64,000 bases of DNA, from the NCBI GenBank assembly GCA_050951465.1, contig JBMNJC010000003.1, positions 53,071 to 117,070 of the forward strand, read 5' to 3'. Source of the stretch: JAAZHD01 sp012510895 (GTDB taxonomy: Bacteria; Bacillota; Clostridia; Caldicoprobacterales; DTU083). This document shows, in pieces, positions 13,733 to 22,873 of this stretch (positions are counted from its first letter, which is position 1; every line of letters begins with the position of its first letter). The notes under the pieces were generated by a model. That model did no database searches and was not told the DNA's origin. It saw only the letters and a list, made by a program, of their open reading frames with translations. The position numbers and the translations under genes are program-made.

Positions 13733-13761
13733 ATATTAGCAATTTATATTCTTTTTGTCAA
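13733..13761 (-). promoter_or_regulatory. rRNA operon promoter
   Basis: On the minus strand TTGACA (13756-13761) and TAATAT (13733-13738) have a 17-base spacer. The leader that follows has a 7-bp GC-rich hairpin (TCGCCGC / GCGGCGA) and the 55-base box shared with the other rRNA operon. The stretch 13566-13905 holds this leader and promoter but no gene. Confidence 0.88.
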
Positions 13762-13905
13762 CTATATTTTTCTGCATTATTCATCATTTTTTATGGCATT
13801 TAAAACCATGATGAACTCTTATGTCAAACTGCTTCTACTGCCGGAAGCATTATATATGGTACCAAAAACCCAATGAAATTTCAAGTGGTTTCAGCCTGTA
13901 TTGAA

Positions 13906-14409
13906 CTATTTGTTTAACTGGTTCAGCTTTGCCTGCAGATCAATAAGATGCTTTTTCTCTTCTTTAATCAATCTGCGAAAAGCATTTTTTGCTTCAACAT
14001 ATCTTGAATTTATAGTCATCTCTGTATAAAAAAGAATAGAATCTTTTTCTGCCTGAATACCAATCCTCAACACATCAGTAATATCCTTAATATTCCCTAT
14101 AACTTCTTTGTGGCGGGCATCCGTAGGAAAAATTGAACTTTCTGTCATCGCCCGAAGATATGCTGATACCTCAGGTTCATACAGATAGGTATCATCGAAG
14201 TTGTTCTGCTGTTCATGGTACAGTTCATTGTATATTGCCTGGAAGGCATCTGCATGCTCCCGCTCCTGCTGTGCGAGTTCCTCAAGCATTGCTTTTGTTT
14301 CATCATCGTGAACAAAAGATTTGGCTTGTGTATAAAAAGCTTCTCCTCTTTTTTCTACCTGAATTGCCATTTCCAGCGCTTCCAATTCATTAAAATTGAT
14401 TTGTGCCAT
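13906..14409 (-). CDS. Rubrerythrin-like ferritin-fold protein
   Basis: This 167-aa four-helix-bundle protein carries two copies of the diiron-binding pattern: E near 13 with EKRGEAFYTQA and EREHA, then AEKDSILFYTEM and EEKKH. It lacks the C-terminal rubredoxin domain of full rubrerythrins, but a separate rubredoxin gene lies just upstream on the same strand (14523-14684). Such proteins reduce peroxide in the cytoplasm of anaerobes. A GAAGGGGAG ribosome site precedes the start. A terminator between the two genes suggests separate transcription. Confidence 0.85.
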   Translation of the reverse strand: MAQINFNELEALEMAIQVEKRGEAFYTQAKSFVHDDETKAMLEELAQQEREHADAFQAIYNELYHEQQNNFDDTYLYEPEVSAYLRAMTESSIFPTDARHKEVIGNIKDITDVLRIGIQAEKDSILFYTEMTINSRYVEAKNAFRRLIKEEKKHLIDLQAKLNQLNK

Positions 14410-14476
14410 GACTGTCTCCCCTTCACACCATTAATCATTAACCCTTCGATAATATCATATCATATAAATCAAAATT

Positions 14477-14501
14477 GCGGCTGACCTGCATGCCGAGCCG
14501 C
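14477..14501 (-). terminator. Probable terminator after the rubredoxin gene
   Basis: On the minus strand GCGGCT / AGCCGC closes a 13-base loop and is followed by AATTTTGATTT. It sits 22 bases after the rubredoxin stop. Confidence 0.5.
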
Positions 14502-14522
14502 AAATTTTAACTAGGCCTTAAA

Positions 14523-14684
14523 TTAGTCCAATGGTTCAAACATATCCTTTTCCACGCCGCATTCCGGGCATACCCAATCATCAGGAAGGTCCTCAAACGG
14601 TGTTCCCGGCTCAATCCCTGCGTCCGGATCTCCTAACTCTGGATCATAGACATAACCACACACTGTGCATTCGTACTTTTTCAT
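14523..14684 (-). CDS. Rubredoxin
   Basis: The 53-aa protein MKKYECTVCGYVYDPELGDP continues with CPECGVEKDMFEPL and has the two CxxCG knuckles that bind one iron atom. It transfers electrons to rubrerythrin-like or superoxide-reducing partners, and a rubrerythrin-like gene follows directly. The ATG at 14684 is chosen over a longer frame because AAAGGGGT precedes it at good spacing and it matches the family start. Confidence 0.95.
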   Translation of the reverse strand: MKKYECTVCGYVYDPELGDPDAGIEPGTPFEDLPDDWVCPECGVEKDMFEPLD

Positions 14685-14780
14685 TATTGTTACCCCTTTC
14701 TGACATGTTACTTGCATATTAAATATAATACCCGCTTTTTACTTCGTAAAACAAGATGCATTGGGTTTTTCTGCTTTTTT

Positions 14781-15164
14781 CTAATTTATATTTCCAGGTT
14801 CTTGACCGGAATAATCAGCCGCCTGTTCGGTAGAATTTACTGAATCCGCTTGCGTGTGGTTTGAGGATGAGTATTCATTGCCGCGGGTTTTTAAATCATT
14901 CTTCTTGACTCTGTATTCATCAATCAGTTTATTCTTCTCCTGTACTTCCAAACACAGGGTGTTGACGATTTCGCTAAAGGCTTGACCCTCGGCAAATTCT
15001 TTACAGATCTGCTCGCCGATTTTCCTGTACAATCTTCGTCTGGCATCCTCCAACCTGAATATTTCTATGTTAAGCTTACCGATCTCAATGAGTTCGCCTG
15101 TTTTCTCTTCCACTTGTTTCGCAGCCTGCTTAACGCTTCTGCTCAGCTCATCAAAGATTTCCAT
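14781..15164 (-). CDS. Small coiled-coil protein of unknown function
   Basis: This 127-aa protein opens with MEIFDELSRSVKQAAKQVEE, followed by a helical segment rich in E, K and R (to about residue 95), then a polar Ser/Asn/Gln-rich tail. Clostridia often carry similar proteins with a C-terminal zinc ribbon, but here no Cys pair is present and the tail looks disordered. The ATG at 15164 has an AGAGGTG site; a longer frame from 15218 lacks one. No function can be assigned. Confidence 0.6.
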   Translation of the reverse strand: MEIFDELSRSVKQAAKQVEEKTGELIEIGKLNIEIFRLEDARRRLYRKIGEQICKEFAEGQAFSEIVNTLCLEVQEKNKLIDEYRVKKNDLKTRGNEYSSSNHTQADSVNSTEQAADYSGQEPGNIN

Positions 15165-15297
15165 GGTTACACCTCTTTCATCTTTACTATTATAATTATT
15201 AGCTCTGCCTTTCCACATTATTCGAAAAGGCTGCTCAAAGTGATCAGATAAAAGATGAAAGTGAAGATGTAATAATCGGTATAATCGTAATTCCGGT

Positions 15298-16290
15298 TCA
15301 TCTTAATCCTATTTTTCTATACACTTTGTTCAGTGTTTTTCCTGCAATATAACCGGCAGCTTCTGCGCCTTCTTTCATTACGTCCTCCAAATAGTCCCTG
15401 GATGCAAGCAAATCTTTATAACGTTCCTGGATGGGCCTTAATGTTTCTGCTACCGCTTCCCCTACGGCCAGTTTAAAATCACCGTATCCTTTTCCTTCAA
15501 ACTCCCGCTCAATATCTTCCAGACTCTTTCCGGTTACACTGGAATATATGCTCATAAGGTTGCTTATACCCGGTTTGTTCTCTATATCAAAGCGCACAAC
15601 AGTTTCGGAATCCGTAACAGCACGTTTGAATTTACGGACAATAGTTTCCGGAGGATCAAGCAAAGAAATAAATGCATTTTGATTGCTGTCAGACTTTGAC
15701 ATCTTGCTTTCAGGATCCTGAAGACTCATTATTCTGGCCCCCACCTTGGGAATATAGGGTTCAGGAATTTGGAACACATCGCCATATAATCCGTTGAATC
15801 TGCCTGCAATATCCCTGGCCAGTTCCAAATGCTGTTTCTGATCTTCCCCGACTGGAACAAGATGGGTTTGATATAGTAAAATATCAGCAGCCATTAATAC
15901 AGGATATGTAAACAGACCGGCATTGATATTACTCTCATTTTTGGCTGCTTTTTCTTTAAACTGGGTCATTCTGTTCAATTCACCCATATAGGTATAGCAG
16001 TTTAAAATCCAGGTTAACTCTGCATGAGCACTGACATGGGACTGCATGAACAAAATGCATTTCTCCGGATCTATGCCGCAGGCTATATACTGTGCCAGCA
16101 AAGATATTCTGTACTGCCGTAAATCCTTCGGCTCATGACGAATAGTCAAGGAATGTAAGTCCACTATGCTGTAAATACAATCATATTCATCCTGAAGCGC
16201 AACCCAATTTCTCATGGCACCAAGATAATTACCTAATGTGAGTATGCCGGTGGGCTGCATGCCGCTGAATATCCTCTTCTTTTGTGTCAT
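15298..16290 (-). CDS. trpS: Tryptophan--tRNA ligase
   Basis: This class I synthetase charges tRNA-Trp. The HIGH-type motif appears as PTGILTLGNYLG near the N-terminus and the KMSKS motif as SKMSKSD near residue 193, with the usual length of 330 aa. The ATG at 16290 follows AAAGGAAGTG at good spacing; a longer TTG start is unlikely. The upstream region shows no T-box signature (no AGGGTGG-type box), so regulation by uncharged tRNA is not supported. Confidence 0.95.
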   Translation of the reverse strand: MTQKKRIFSGMQPTGILTLGNYLGAMRNWVALQDEYDCIYSIVDLHSLTIRHEPKDLRQYRISLLAQYIACGIDPEKCILFMQSHVSAHAELTWILNCYTYMGELNRMTQFKEKAAKNESNINAGLFTYPVLMAADILLYQTHLVPVGEDQKQHLELARDIAGRFNGLYGDVFQIPEPYIPKVGARIMSLQDPESKMSKSDSNQNAFISLLDPPETIVRKFKRAVTDSETVVRFDIENKPGISNLMSIYSSVTGKSLEDIEREFEGKGYGDFKLAVGEAVAETLRPIQERYKDLLASRDYLEDVMKEGAEAAGYIAGKTLNKVYRKIGLR

Positions 16291-16831
16291 CTTGTCACTT
16301 CCTTTGTTAACCTTCAAAATTCTTTACTTGTCTCTCATTTTAGCATTATCTGTACATGTTATTCAAGTTGGATTGAAATCACCTTAATGTCAATGAAATC
16401 ATTGCCGCTTTTATGAAATCTATTTTACAAAGACCAAATATTTGTTGTGACTCTGACGAAGCTATTTGTTATATAACAGAAAAATGTTATTTTTGTATCA
16501 TAGTACAGTTGTACTATGTTCTTTTTTAAACAATCTTTCGACTGATAAATTTACGGTTATAAAGAGGCAATAATCGCAGGTGTAAAAGGATTTTAACCGA
16601 TCCTGAAATTCATTTACGGCTTAAAACGAGTCTGTAAAACGGCTTGTCGTACATCTGTTTTTTGATTCATTATTATCATTTTAGCGTGAATTATTTGACA
16701 TTCTAAAATTCATTTGTCTAAATATTTTATAATTTTATGTTTTTAGGGCTTCCATTCTACAAACATATATGCTATAATTTTAATACCGATAAACCCTGTT
16801 GACGCCACACTTTTGCAAGGAGGGCCTGATT
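16291..16831. other. AT-rich intergenic region with an orphan terminator
   Basis: This 541-base stretch between divergent genes has no credible open frame. It contains a strong hairpin with T-run at 16499-16527 pointing on the plus strand, though no plus-strand gene precedes it. A small RNA ending there is possible but unsupported. Confidence 0.5.
16499..16527 (+). terminator. Orphan rho-independent terminator
   Basis: CATAGTAC-AGTT-GTACTATG followed by TTCTTTTTT. The nearest gene upstream is trpS on the opposite strand, so what it terminates is unknown. Confidence 0.6.
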
Positions 16832-17125
16832 ATGTGCAATTACGAATTTGATTGTAAATTATGCGGTTACCATATCGAAGTAAAAACAAACTACGAAAAC
16901 ATGCAGGATGTAACTCTCGAAATTTCATCAGACTGTCGTAACCTGGAACCGGTCACCCGTATACCCATCACCCTTGATGCCATGTATGAACTAATGGTCA
17001 CCCCGGATAAATCAAAGCTGGCAAAGCTGATAGAGAACCACCCCCACCCCCGGGAATGCTCATTTTATAACGGCGTTATTGATGTAATCGGCAAAAGCCT
17101 GGGCAGGTATTATGAAATTGCATAG
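16832..17125 (+). CDS. Small cysteine-containing protein of unknown function
   Basis: The 97-aa protein begins MCNYEFDCKLCGYHIEVKTN and later has SSDCRNL and HPRECSFYNG, giving five cysteines that could bind a metal or iron-sulfur centre. It resembles small uncharacterised proteins in clostridia and methanogens, but I cannot name a function. The ATG at 16832 follows AAGGAGGGCC at good spacing. It stands alone between divergent trpS and convergent bofA. Confidence 0.65.
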   Translation: MCNYEFDCKLCGYHIEVKTNYENMQDVTLEISSDCRNLEPVTRIPITLDAMYELMVTPDKSKLAKLIENHPHPRECSFYNGVIDVIGKSLGRYYEIA

Positions 17126-17184
17126 AAAACGCCCGCTCTAATGTGTTAGATCCAGGGGAAAGCAAAAATAAGCAAGATGAAAAA

Positions 17185-17213
17185 AGAAGCAATGCCAAAT
17201 GGCTATTGCTTCT
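17185..17213 (-). terminator. Terminator of the bofA transcript
   Basis: The stem AGAAGCAAT(A)GCC / GGC(A)TTGCTTCT is followed on the minus strand by TTTTTTC. It lies 49 bases after bofA and may also work for the plus-strand gene ending at 17125. Confidence 0.75.
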
Positions 17214-17261
17214 GCTATTTTAAAGGGGAATACCTTGAATATTACATTTAGATTTGCAGTT

Positions 17262-17537
17262 TCAGAGCAGAATAAACTGCAGTAATAGTATTAAAATAAG
17301 GCCGGGAATGCCGAGAAACCCTACTGTCAGGGCTGTTATTGGATTTAGTGCAACAGAGAAGCCCAGCAGACCGCCAATTAAGTTCAAAATCCATAATGCA
17401 ACTCCGCCAATGATACCATTAATAATAAATCTTAACAGAAGCTTTAAAGGAACCAAAAGCAGCCATCCCACAAGATAAAGCAGAATAAGGCCAAGTGCAT
17501 ATCCTATAATTATATTAAGAGGAATATTCAAACCCAA
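17262..17537 (-). CDS. bofA: Pro-sigma-K processing inhibitor BofA family protein
   Basis: This 91-aa, nearly all hydrophobic protein ends with NPITALTVGFLGIPGLILIL, the signature of BofA. In Bacillus, BofA sits in the outer forespore membrane and restrains SpoIVFB so that sigma-K matures on time. The TTG start at 17537 has a GCGAGGTAAG site. It lies downstream of a yaaL-like gene, as in the recR-yaaL-bofA order, but recR is absent here. Confidence 0.88.
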   Translation of the reverse strand: MGLNIPLNIIIGYALGLILLYLVGWLLLVPLKLLLRFIINGIIGGVALWILNLIGGLLGFSVALNPITALTVGFLGIPGLILILLLQFILL

Positions 17538-17627
17538 CTTACCTCGCTTGCATATTTATTAAGGGCAGTCTTGCGGCAGACTGTTTATATTGCCCTGATA
17601 ATATATATGACAAGCACTTATTTCTTA

Positions 17628-17909
17628 TTACCTGACTGCCTGATTATTATCGTCAAAAATTCGGGTATCTGCCAAACCTTCTGCTCTCGCCAGTTTTAAC
17701 AAATACATATATTTTCGCCTTGCAGCTTCCAGTTCGTATATGGCATAGTCCACCAGATCCGGGTCGCTTACACTTTCAAAATAGGATTGGGCAGCAATCC
17801 AGCCGTCCTTTGCTGCATGAACCCTTTCCACCAATTCCCTGCCTTCCTCTTCAGCCTGTGTTTCTTCCTTTTTAATCATATTCAGTAATGACTTCAGATA
17901 ATTTTTCAT
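17628..17909 (-). CDS. YaaL family protein (DUF2508)
   Basis: The 93-aa helical protein contains DPDLVDYAIYELEAARRKYM, typical of the YaaL/DUF2508 family. Its molecular role is unknown. In Bacillus it lies between recR and bofA, and here it lies directly upstream of bofA on the same strand, which supports both assignments. An AGGGGAG site precedes the ATG. Confidence 0.82.
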   Translation of the reverse strand: MKNYLKSLLNMIKKEETQAEEEGRELVERVHAAKDGWIAAQSYFESVSDPDLVDYAIYELEAARRKYMYLLKLARAEGLADTRIFDDNNQAVR

Positions 17910-18085
17910 TTTACATCTCCCCTGAAAACTTACCTATAGTATTACCATATTATTCTTGCTCAATACTTGATATACGCTGAATACAAAAAGGCCATGTCCC
18001 AAAATAGCAGGGCATGGCTAATCCAAAGCAATACATCATATATTTTTATAATCTGATAGTCTGCCTTCTTCGTCAGCTTACTGTA

Positions 18086-19825
18086 TTAATCAATCCATTT
18101 TCCTTCATTGATTCTCCTGATCTCTTCCGGATCCACCTTAGCTTTTCTGTCATAGGTCAGAAGCCCGTTGATCTCTTGTTCCACATCGGTCAGCTGAGTA
18201 TAGCAGAAGCCTTGAATCATCCTGGATTCCATAATTGGTCTTATTACCGCCTGATACCTTTTAATAAAATCGGCTCCATCGGATGCAGTTGAATATCCCC
18301 ATCCGCCTTTGCCCTTATCGCCTACCTCAAAGGAAATACCGCCGCATTCCGTTACCAGAATAGGCTGTCCATTATACTTCCATCCCTTGGCATAAAGAGC
18401 TTTTGAGGCAGGCCTTGATGACAAAATGCTGTCAAGGCTTTCATACCTGCTTTTCAGCACTTCCTCCCGGGGTTCATAGTCATGAATGGTAAAGAGGTCG
18501 CCGCAGGTATGCTCCCAGCCGTCATTTTCAATAACAGGGCGGGTATTGTCCAGAGACTTTATCAGATAGTAGAGGGAATTGCAGTGAGCCTGCTGCATCA
18601 TATTGTTAAATATATCAGGAACACCCCAGGATTCGTTCATGGGAGTCCAGGCAACAATGCAGGGATGGTTATAGTCCCTCAGAACCACATCCATCCATTC
18701 ATCGGTAATGCGTTTTACATATTTCCTGGAGTATACATATGCAGCGCCGATCTCGCCCCATACCAGCAGGCCCAGCCTGTCAGCATGATACAGGTACCTT
18801 GGATCTTCCACCTTCTGGTGTTTCCTGACACCGTTGAACCCCATCTGCTTGGTCAATTGGATATCCTTAATAAGATCTTCATCTGCAGGAGCTGTAAGGA
18901 GGGAATCTTCCCAGTACCCCTGATCCAGAACCAATTTCTGATAATACGGCCGGTTATTTAATAGGAATACTCCGTTCTCTATGGAAACTTTCCTCATGCC
19001 GAAGTAGGATTTTACGCTGTCAATCAACTGACCATCCCTGAACAGACGGAAGGTTACATCAAAAAGCCTGGGAGTTTCAGGGGTCCAGGCATACTCGCCC
19101 CTTCTGAAGCTTAAATTTGTAAGCTCCAGCTGATCCAGGGGAATTACAAGACTGCCGGAACGGCTGCCGGTTTTCAGGCTGGCTGAAGCAGCTGCAGCAC
19201 CTTTATATGTAATTTCAGTCTCAAGGACGGCGCCTTGGGCTTCTTCCAGTTCATATTCCATTTTCACAGCGCATTCATCATAAAGGGGAGTTATAAGAAC
19301 GCTTCTAATGTAAGTGGATGGAACAGCCTCAAGCCAGACGCTTTGCCAGATACCGGTAGTCGGAGTATAGAAGATGCCCCGGGACTTTCTCTCCCAGAAC
19401 TGCTTCCCGCGGGGAATTTCCAGATCAGTGGGGCAGTCCCTTACTTTTACGCGAATTGTGTTTGAACCTGTTTCATTAACTGCATGGGTAATATTGAAGC
19501 TGAAACTGGTTTGCCCGCCTGTGTGGCTGCCTACCATGTGATCATTTACCCATACCCAGCATTCGAAATCAACTGCTCCGAAACGCAGAATGATCTGCTT
19601 CCCCCGCATGCTTTCAGGCAGCCGGAACTCTCTTCTGTACCAGACGGTTTCATGAAATTCTTTGCTCTCAATCCCTGAAAGCTTGGTCTGGTATGCATAA
19701 GGAACCATGATTTTCTTATCATAAAGCTCCTCATCAAAAGAAAAATCCCAGGGACCATTTAAAGTCATCCAGCTGTCCCTTACAAAATTGGGCCTTGGGT
19801 ATTCACTTCTTGGTATAGTGCTCAT
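18086..19825 (-). CDS. Glycoside hydrolase family 2 protein (beta-galactosidase/beta-glucuronidase-like)
   Basis: This 579-aa enzyme has the GH2 order: sugar-binding jelly roll (about 1-180), immunoglobulin-like domain (about 180-285), then a TIM barrel. The acid/base Glu is in IVAWTPMNESWGV and the nucleophile Glu in ILVTECGGI. There is no signal peptide, so it acts in the cytoplasm on imported oligosaccharides. It lies 81 bases after a sulfatase gene and in line with an FAD oxidoreductase gene, suggesting a pathway for sulfated or uronic-acid-containing glycans. The exact sugar cannot be told from sequence. Confidence 0.88.
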   Translation of the reverse strand: MSTIPRSEYPRPNFVRDSWMTLNGPWDFSFDEELYDKKIMVPYAYQTKLSGIESKEFHETVWYRREFRLPESMRGKQIILRFGAVDFECWVWVNDHMVGSHTGGQTSFSFNITHAVNETGSNTIRVKVRDCPTDLEIPRGKQFWERKSRGIFYTPTTGIWQSVWLEAVPSTYIRSVLITPLYDECAVKMEYELEEAQGAVLETEITYKGAAAASASLKTGSRSGSLVIPLDQLELTNLSFRRGEYAWTPETPRLFDVTFRLFRDGQLIDSVKSYFGMRKVSIENGVFLLNNRPYYQKLVLDQGYWEDSLLTAPADEDLIKDIQLTKQMGFNGVRKHQKVEDPRYLYHADRLGLLVWGEIGAAYVYSRKYVKRITDEWMDVVLRDYNHPCIVAWTPMNESWGVPDIFNNMMQQAHCNSLYYLIKSLDNTRPVIENDGWEHTCGDLFTIHDYEPREEVLKSRYESLDSILSSRPASKALYAKGWKYNGQPILVTECGGISFEVGDKGKGGWGYSTASDGADFIKRYQAVIRPIMESRMIQGFCYTQLTDVEQEINGLLTYDRKAKVDPEEIRRINEGKWID

Positions 19826-19905
19826 AAAGATCCTCCTCTTTTTCTGATAGCCCTTTGAATAAATATTATTTGACTTACGTTTAAAAAGAGACGGGTTTAT
19901 AAAAA

Positions 19906-21390
19906 TTACTCGTTTGAACCGACCACTCTGATTGCCTGATTGTAAACCTGTTTGCCCCTTGCTCTTACGCCCGCTTCCCGCAATTGTCCCGAGCCCACTG
20001 TACCCTCTCTTGCTCCGTCAATTTCCGTATCCGCATATCGGACAAACCATTCCTCAAGCTGTGCCCTCATCTCTTCTATTATTTCCTGCATATCCTCCCT
20101 GCCGATCTTATTATCCGTCTCATCAGGATCTTCTGCCAGGTCATAAAATTCATGAGGTCCGTATGGATAACGGTGTATATATTTATACCTTCTGCTGCGG
20201 ATCATCCGGACAGGCCCGTATTCATCATAGACCACCACATTTTCTCCGGAACAGTATTCCCCTCCCCGGAGGACAGGTGCGAAACTCCGGCCGGGACAGT
20301 CTTCAGCATCAGGATTTTCCAGGCCGGCAATATCCAGCAAGGTGGGCATTATGTCGTACTGGCTGAGCAGTTCATCGCAAACCTTGTTCTGTTCAATATG
20401 TCCGGGCCAGGACATGATAAAGGGCACCTTAACTGAGGTATCAAACATATTCTGGGGGAAGGTTCCGTTCCCTTTGCCCCAGATGCCGTGATGCCCCATA
20501 TTCATTCCGTTGTCTCCGGCAAAAATAATAAGGGTATTCTCTCTTATGCCCATCTCCTCTATTTTATCTATAATCCGGCCTATCTGCCGGTCCATAGCCG
20601 TTACAGCGGCATAATATCCTTTTAACAGTTCCTTCCTTTTCTCTCCGGTTCCATAGGGGGCGGAAGCCACCTGCCAGGGGTGAATGGGCAGATCGGGGCA
20701 GGAATTAAAGGGACAATCCTCATACAAGTCAAAAAACTCCTTCGGATGATTATCCCTGTCCCAGGGACTGTGGGGGGCAGTATAATGAACGCTTAGGTAA
20801 AAGGGAGTATCGTCCTGATCCTGCTGCTCAAGGAAACCTATAGCATCATCTGTTATTAAGTCCGTAATATATCGGTCGCCGTACTGAACTTTCCCGTCTT
20901 TTACAATATCGGGTTTAAAATAATGACAGCCTCCTCTGGCAATGGTAAACCAATGGCTGAACCCTTGCTGAGGTCTCAGGCTGTCTCCTAAATGCCACTT
21001 TCCGCTCAAGGCACACCTGTAACCGTTCTCACTAAGTATAAGGGGATAGGTTCTGAAATTTCTCAGGTACTCAATAGGCTCGTGTTCATCACGGAAGATC
21101 CCGTCATTTTGCATATCAGGGTCCAGCTTGCTCTTATCAAGGTTTCCGCCCCGCAGCCAGTCATGAACACCATGCTGTGAAGGGATCCGCCCTGTCATTA
21201 TGGAGGCTCTGGCCGGAGAGCAGACAGGGGAGGTGCAGAAAAAATTTGAAAACCTGATTCCCGTCTCTGCCAGGGAATCTATGTTGGGGGTTATTATTTC
21301 ATTATTCCCTGCACATCCCATAGCCCATGACCCCTGGTCATCGGATAATATGAAAACTATATTTGGTCTGCCTGGATTTTTGCTTGCCAT
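19906..21390 (-). CDS. Sulfatase (Cys-type, formylglycine-dependent, S1 family)
   Basis: This 494-aa protein shows the sulfatase signature CSPARASIMTGR, where the Cys (about residue 57) is converted to formylglycine, plus the metal-binding SDDQ near residues 16-19 and a late DNGMNMGHHG motif. It has no signal peptide. It should release sulfate from a sugar ester, working with the adjacent GH2 enzyme. The ATG at 21390 is preferred to an upstream GTG that overlaps the AGGAGAG site. No anaerobic sulfatase-maturating radical-SAM gene is in the window. Confidence 0.9.
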   Translation of the reverse strand: MASKNPGRPNIVFILSDDQGSWAMGCAGNNEIITPNIDSLAETGIRFSNFFCTSPVCSPARASIMTGRIPSQHGVHDWLRGGNLDKSKLDPDMQNDGIFRDEHEPIEYLRNFRTYPLILSENGYRCALSGKWHLGDSLRPQQGFSHWFTIARGGCHYFKPDIVKDGKVQYGDRYITDLITDDAIGFLEQQDQDDTPFYLSVHYTAPHSPWDRDNHPKEFFDLYEDCPFNSCPDLPIHPWQVASAPYGTGEKRKELLKGYYAAVTAMDRQIGRIIDKIEEMGIRENTLIIFAGDNGMNMGHHGIWGKGNGTFPQNMFDTSVKVPFIMSWPGHIEQNKVCDELLSQYDIMPTLLDIAGLENPDAEDCPGRSFAPVLRGGEYCSGENVVVYDEYGPVRMIRSRRYKYIHRYPYGPHEFYDLAEDPDETDNKIGREDMQEIIEEMRAQLEEWFVRYADTEIDGAREGTVGSGQLREAGVRARGKQVYNQAIRVVGSNE

Positions 21391-21438
21391 TATTTCCACT
21401 CTCCTAATTATCTAATATCTGGCGGGTTTTGCTGTATC

Positions 21439-22675
21439 TTACCGCAGGTCTGCCCCTTCAGCTTTCAAAACCCTTATAAGTTCATCAGCGGGAACCTGAT
21501 CAACCGTCAGTTTCTGAGCTTCTGCCAGAGCTGCTGCAGTACCTGCCGCCTGGCCGGTTACCATACAGGTGGGGCATTATCCGCAGTGAAGCCTGGGCTT
21601 CATGGGTAGACGATATACAGCGTCCAGCCACTAGAAGGTTCTTTAAGGAGGGAGTATAAAGGGCAGTATATGGAATCTCATACCAGTCTCCGGCTTTCAA
21701 TGTTGATATTCGGGTGCCTTCTCCCTGCGGACTGTGAATATCAATGGGATAGGAGCATTTGCCGATGCCGTCAGGGAATTTCCGGCCGGATAGGACGTCT
21801 TCTTCAGTAAGCTGATAAGCCCCTATAATAGTCCTGCTCTCTCTTACACCGATCTGAGTTGCTATTCTGGTTATATAAGCATTCTTAAACGCAAGTACCT
21901 TTTCCTTCAGCAAACTGAATAACTCTATAATCTGCTTTCTGGCTTCCAACTCCGCCTCGGTAAGCTCAAAGAGGGAAACCGGATTTTTTCCGACAATCCT
22001 AGTGGTATTAAAATGTATTTCTCCTGTACGGGTTGTGGGGAAAATAAGCACATTCTCCCTGGGATTTTTAATCCGCCCTTCTTTCTTAGCTTCCAGATAA
22101 AGCTCCGTCAGCGGTTTTCGGGCCTTATACGCATCCATATATGTATCATCAATACCAACGTCTATGCCGCCCACCTGGAAGCAGGTTGTCATCGGCTGGC
22201 ACAGCCCGTCCGATTCACGGCCGATATTCATAGGCGCTCCTGCTAAAGCTGCCAGATCTCCGTCCCCTGTGCCGTCAATAAAATAGGAAGCAGAAAGGCT
22301 TATCTCCTGTCCCTTTCCGCTTACAGTGACGCTTTTTATGCAGCCGTCTTCCACCTTCACATCGGTAAGCAAGGCGTGAAATAAGATCTCTACTCCCTCT
22401 TCCAAAAGCCATTCATCCAATACAAGCTTCATCAGTTCTCCGTCAAAAAACCTGTTATCCTTAATTGCATCCCACTTATTAAGCCTTTCCAATAGTTCCT
22501 GATACAAGCCGCCTGCTCCCAGGGTGTGCATAAAGGGAGTAACCAGACCTGCTGTAGCCATTCCTCCGAGGAAGCCGTACCTTTCCACCAGAAGGGTTTT
22601 CATGCCCTGACGCCGGGCTGCTATGGCGGCAGCAATTCCGGCAGGACCTCCGCCGACAACTATAAGCTGATACAT
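21439..22675 (-). pseudogene. FAD-dependent oxidoreductase, frameshifted near the C-terminus
   Basis: The N-terminus VVGGGPAGIAAAIAARRQG is a dinucleotide-binding fold followed by ERYGFLGGMATAGLV, which marks the FAD-dependent oxidoreductase family often found in glycan loci. The frame fails after SLRIMP: one extra base in the G4 run at 21571-21574 turns the conserved TCMVTGQAAGTAAALA into an unrelated tail. With one G removed, the gene is a normal 411-aa protein ending at 21439. An AGGGAGG site precedes the start. It shares strand and probably transcript with the sulfatase and GH2 genes. Real mutation or sequencing error cannot be separated here. Confidence 0.85.
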
Positions 22676-22873
22676 TTTAAAGCCTCCCTAAAACTCCTTA
22701 TTTGTAAACCTGTTTCTATTATATTATTTAAAATTCAGACTGTAAATAGAAGTAAGTCTGCCCTGTTCTTTAATAAGAAGCGCAAATAACAATCAACAGT
22801 TGTTTTATAAATGAAAACAGTGATATTATTGAAAAAGCAAAATTAATAATCATTATGGCAATGAGGAAGATAT

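Noticed and set aside
16291..16800. T-box riboswitch upstream of trpS
   Set aside because: No AGGGTGG-type box or antiterminator pairing could be found on the minus strand.
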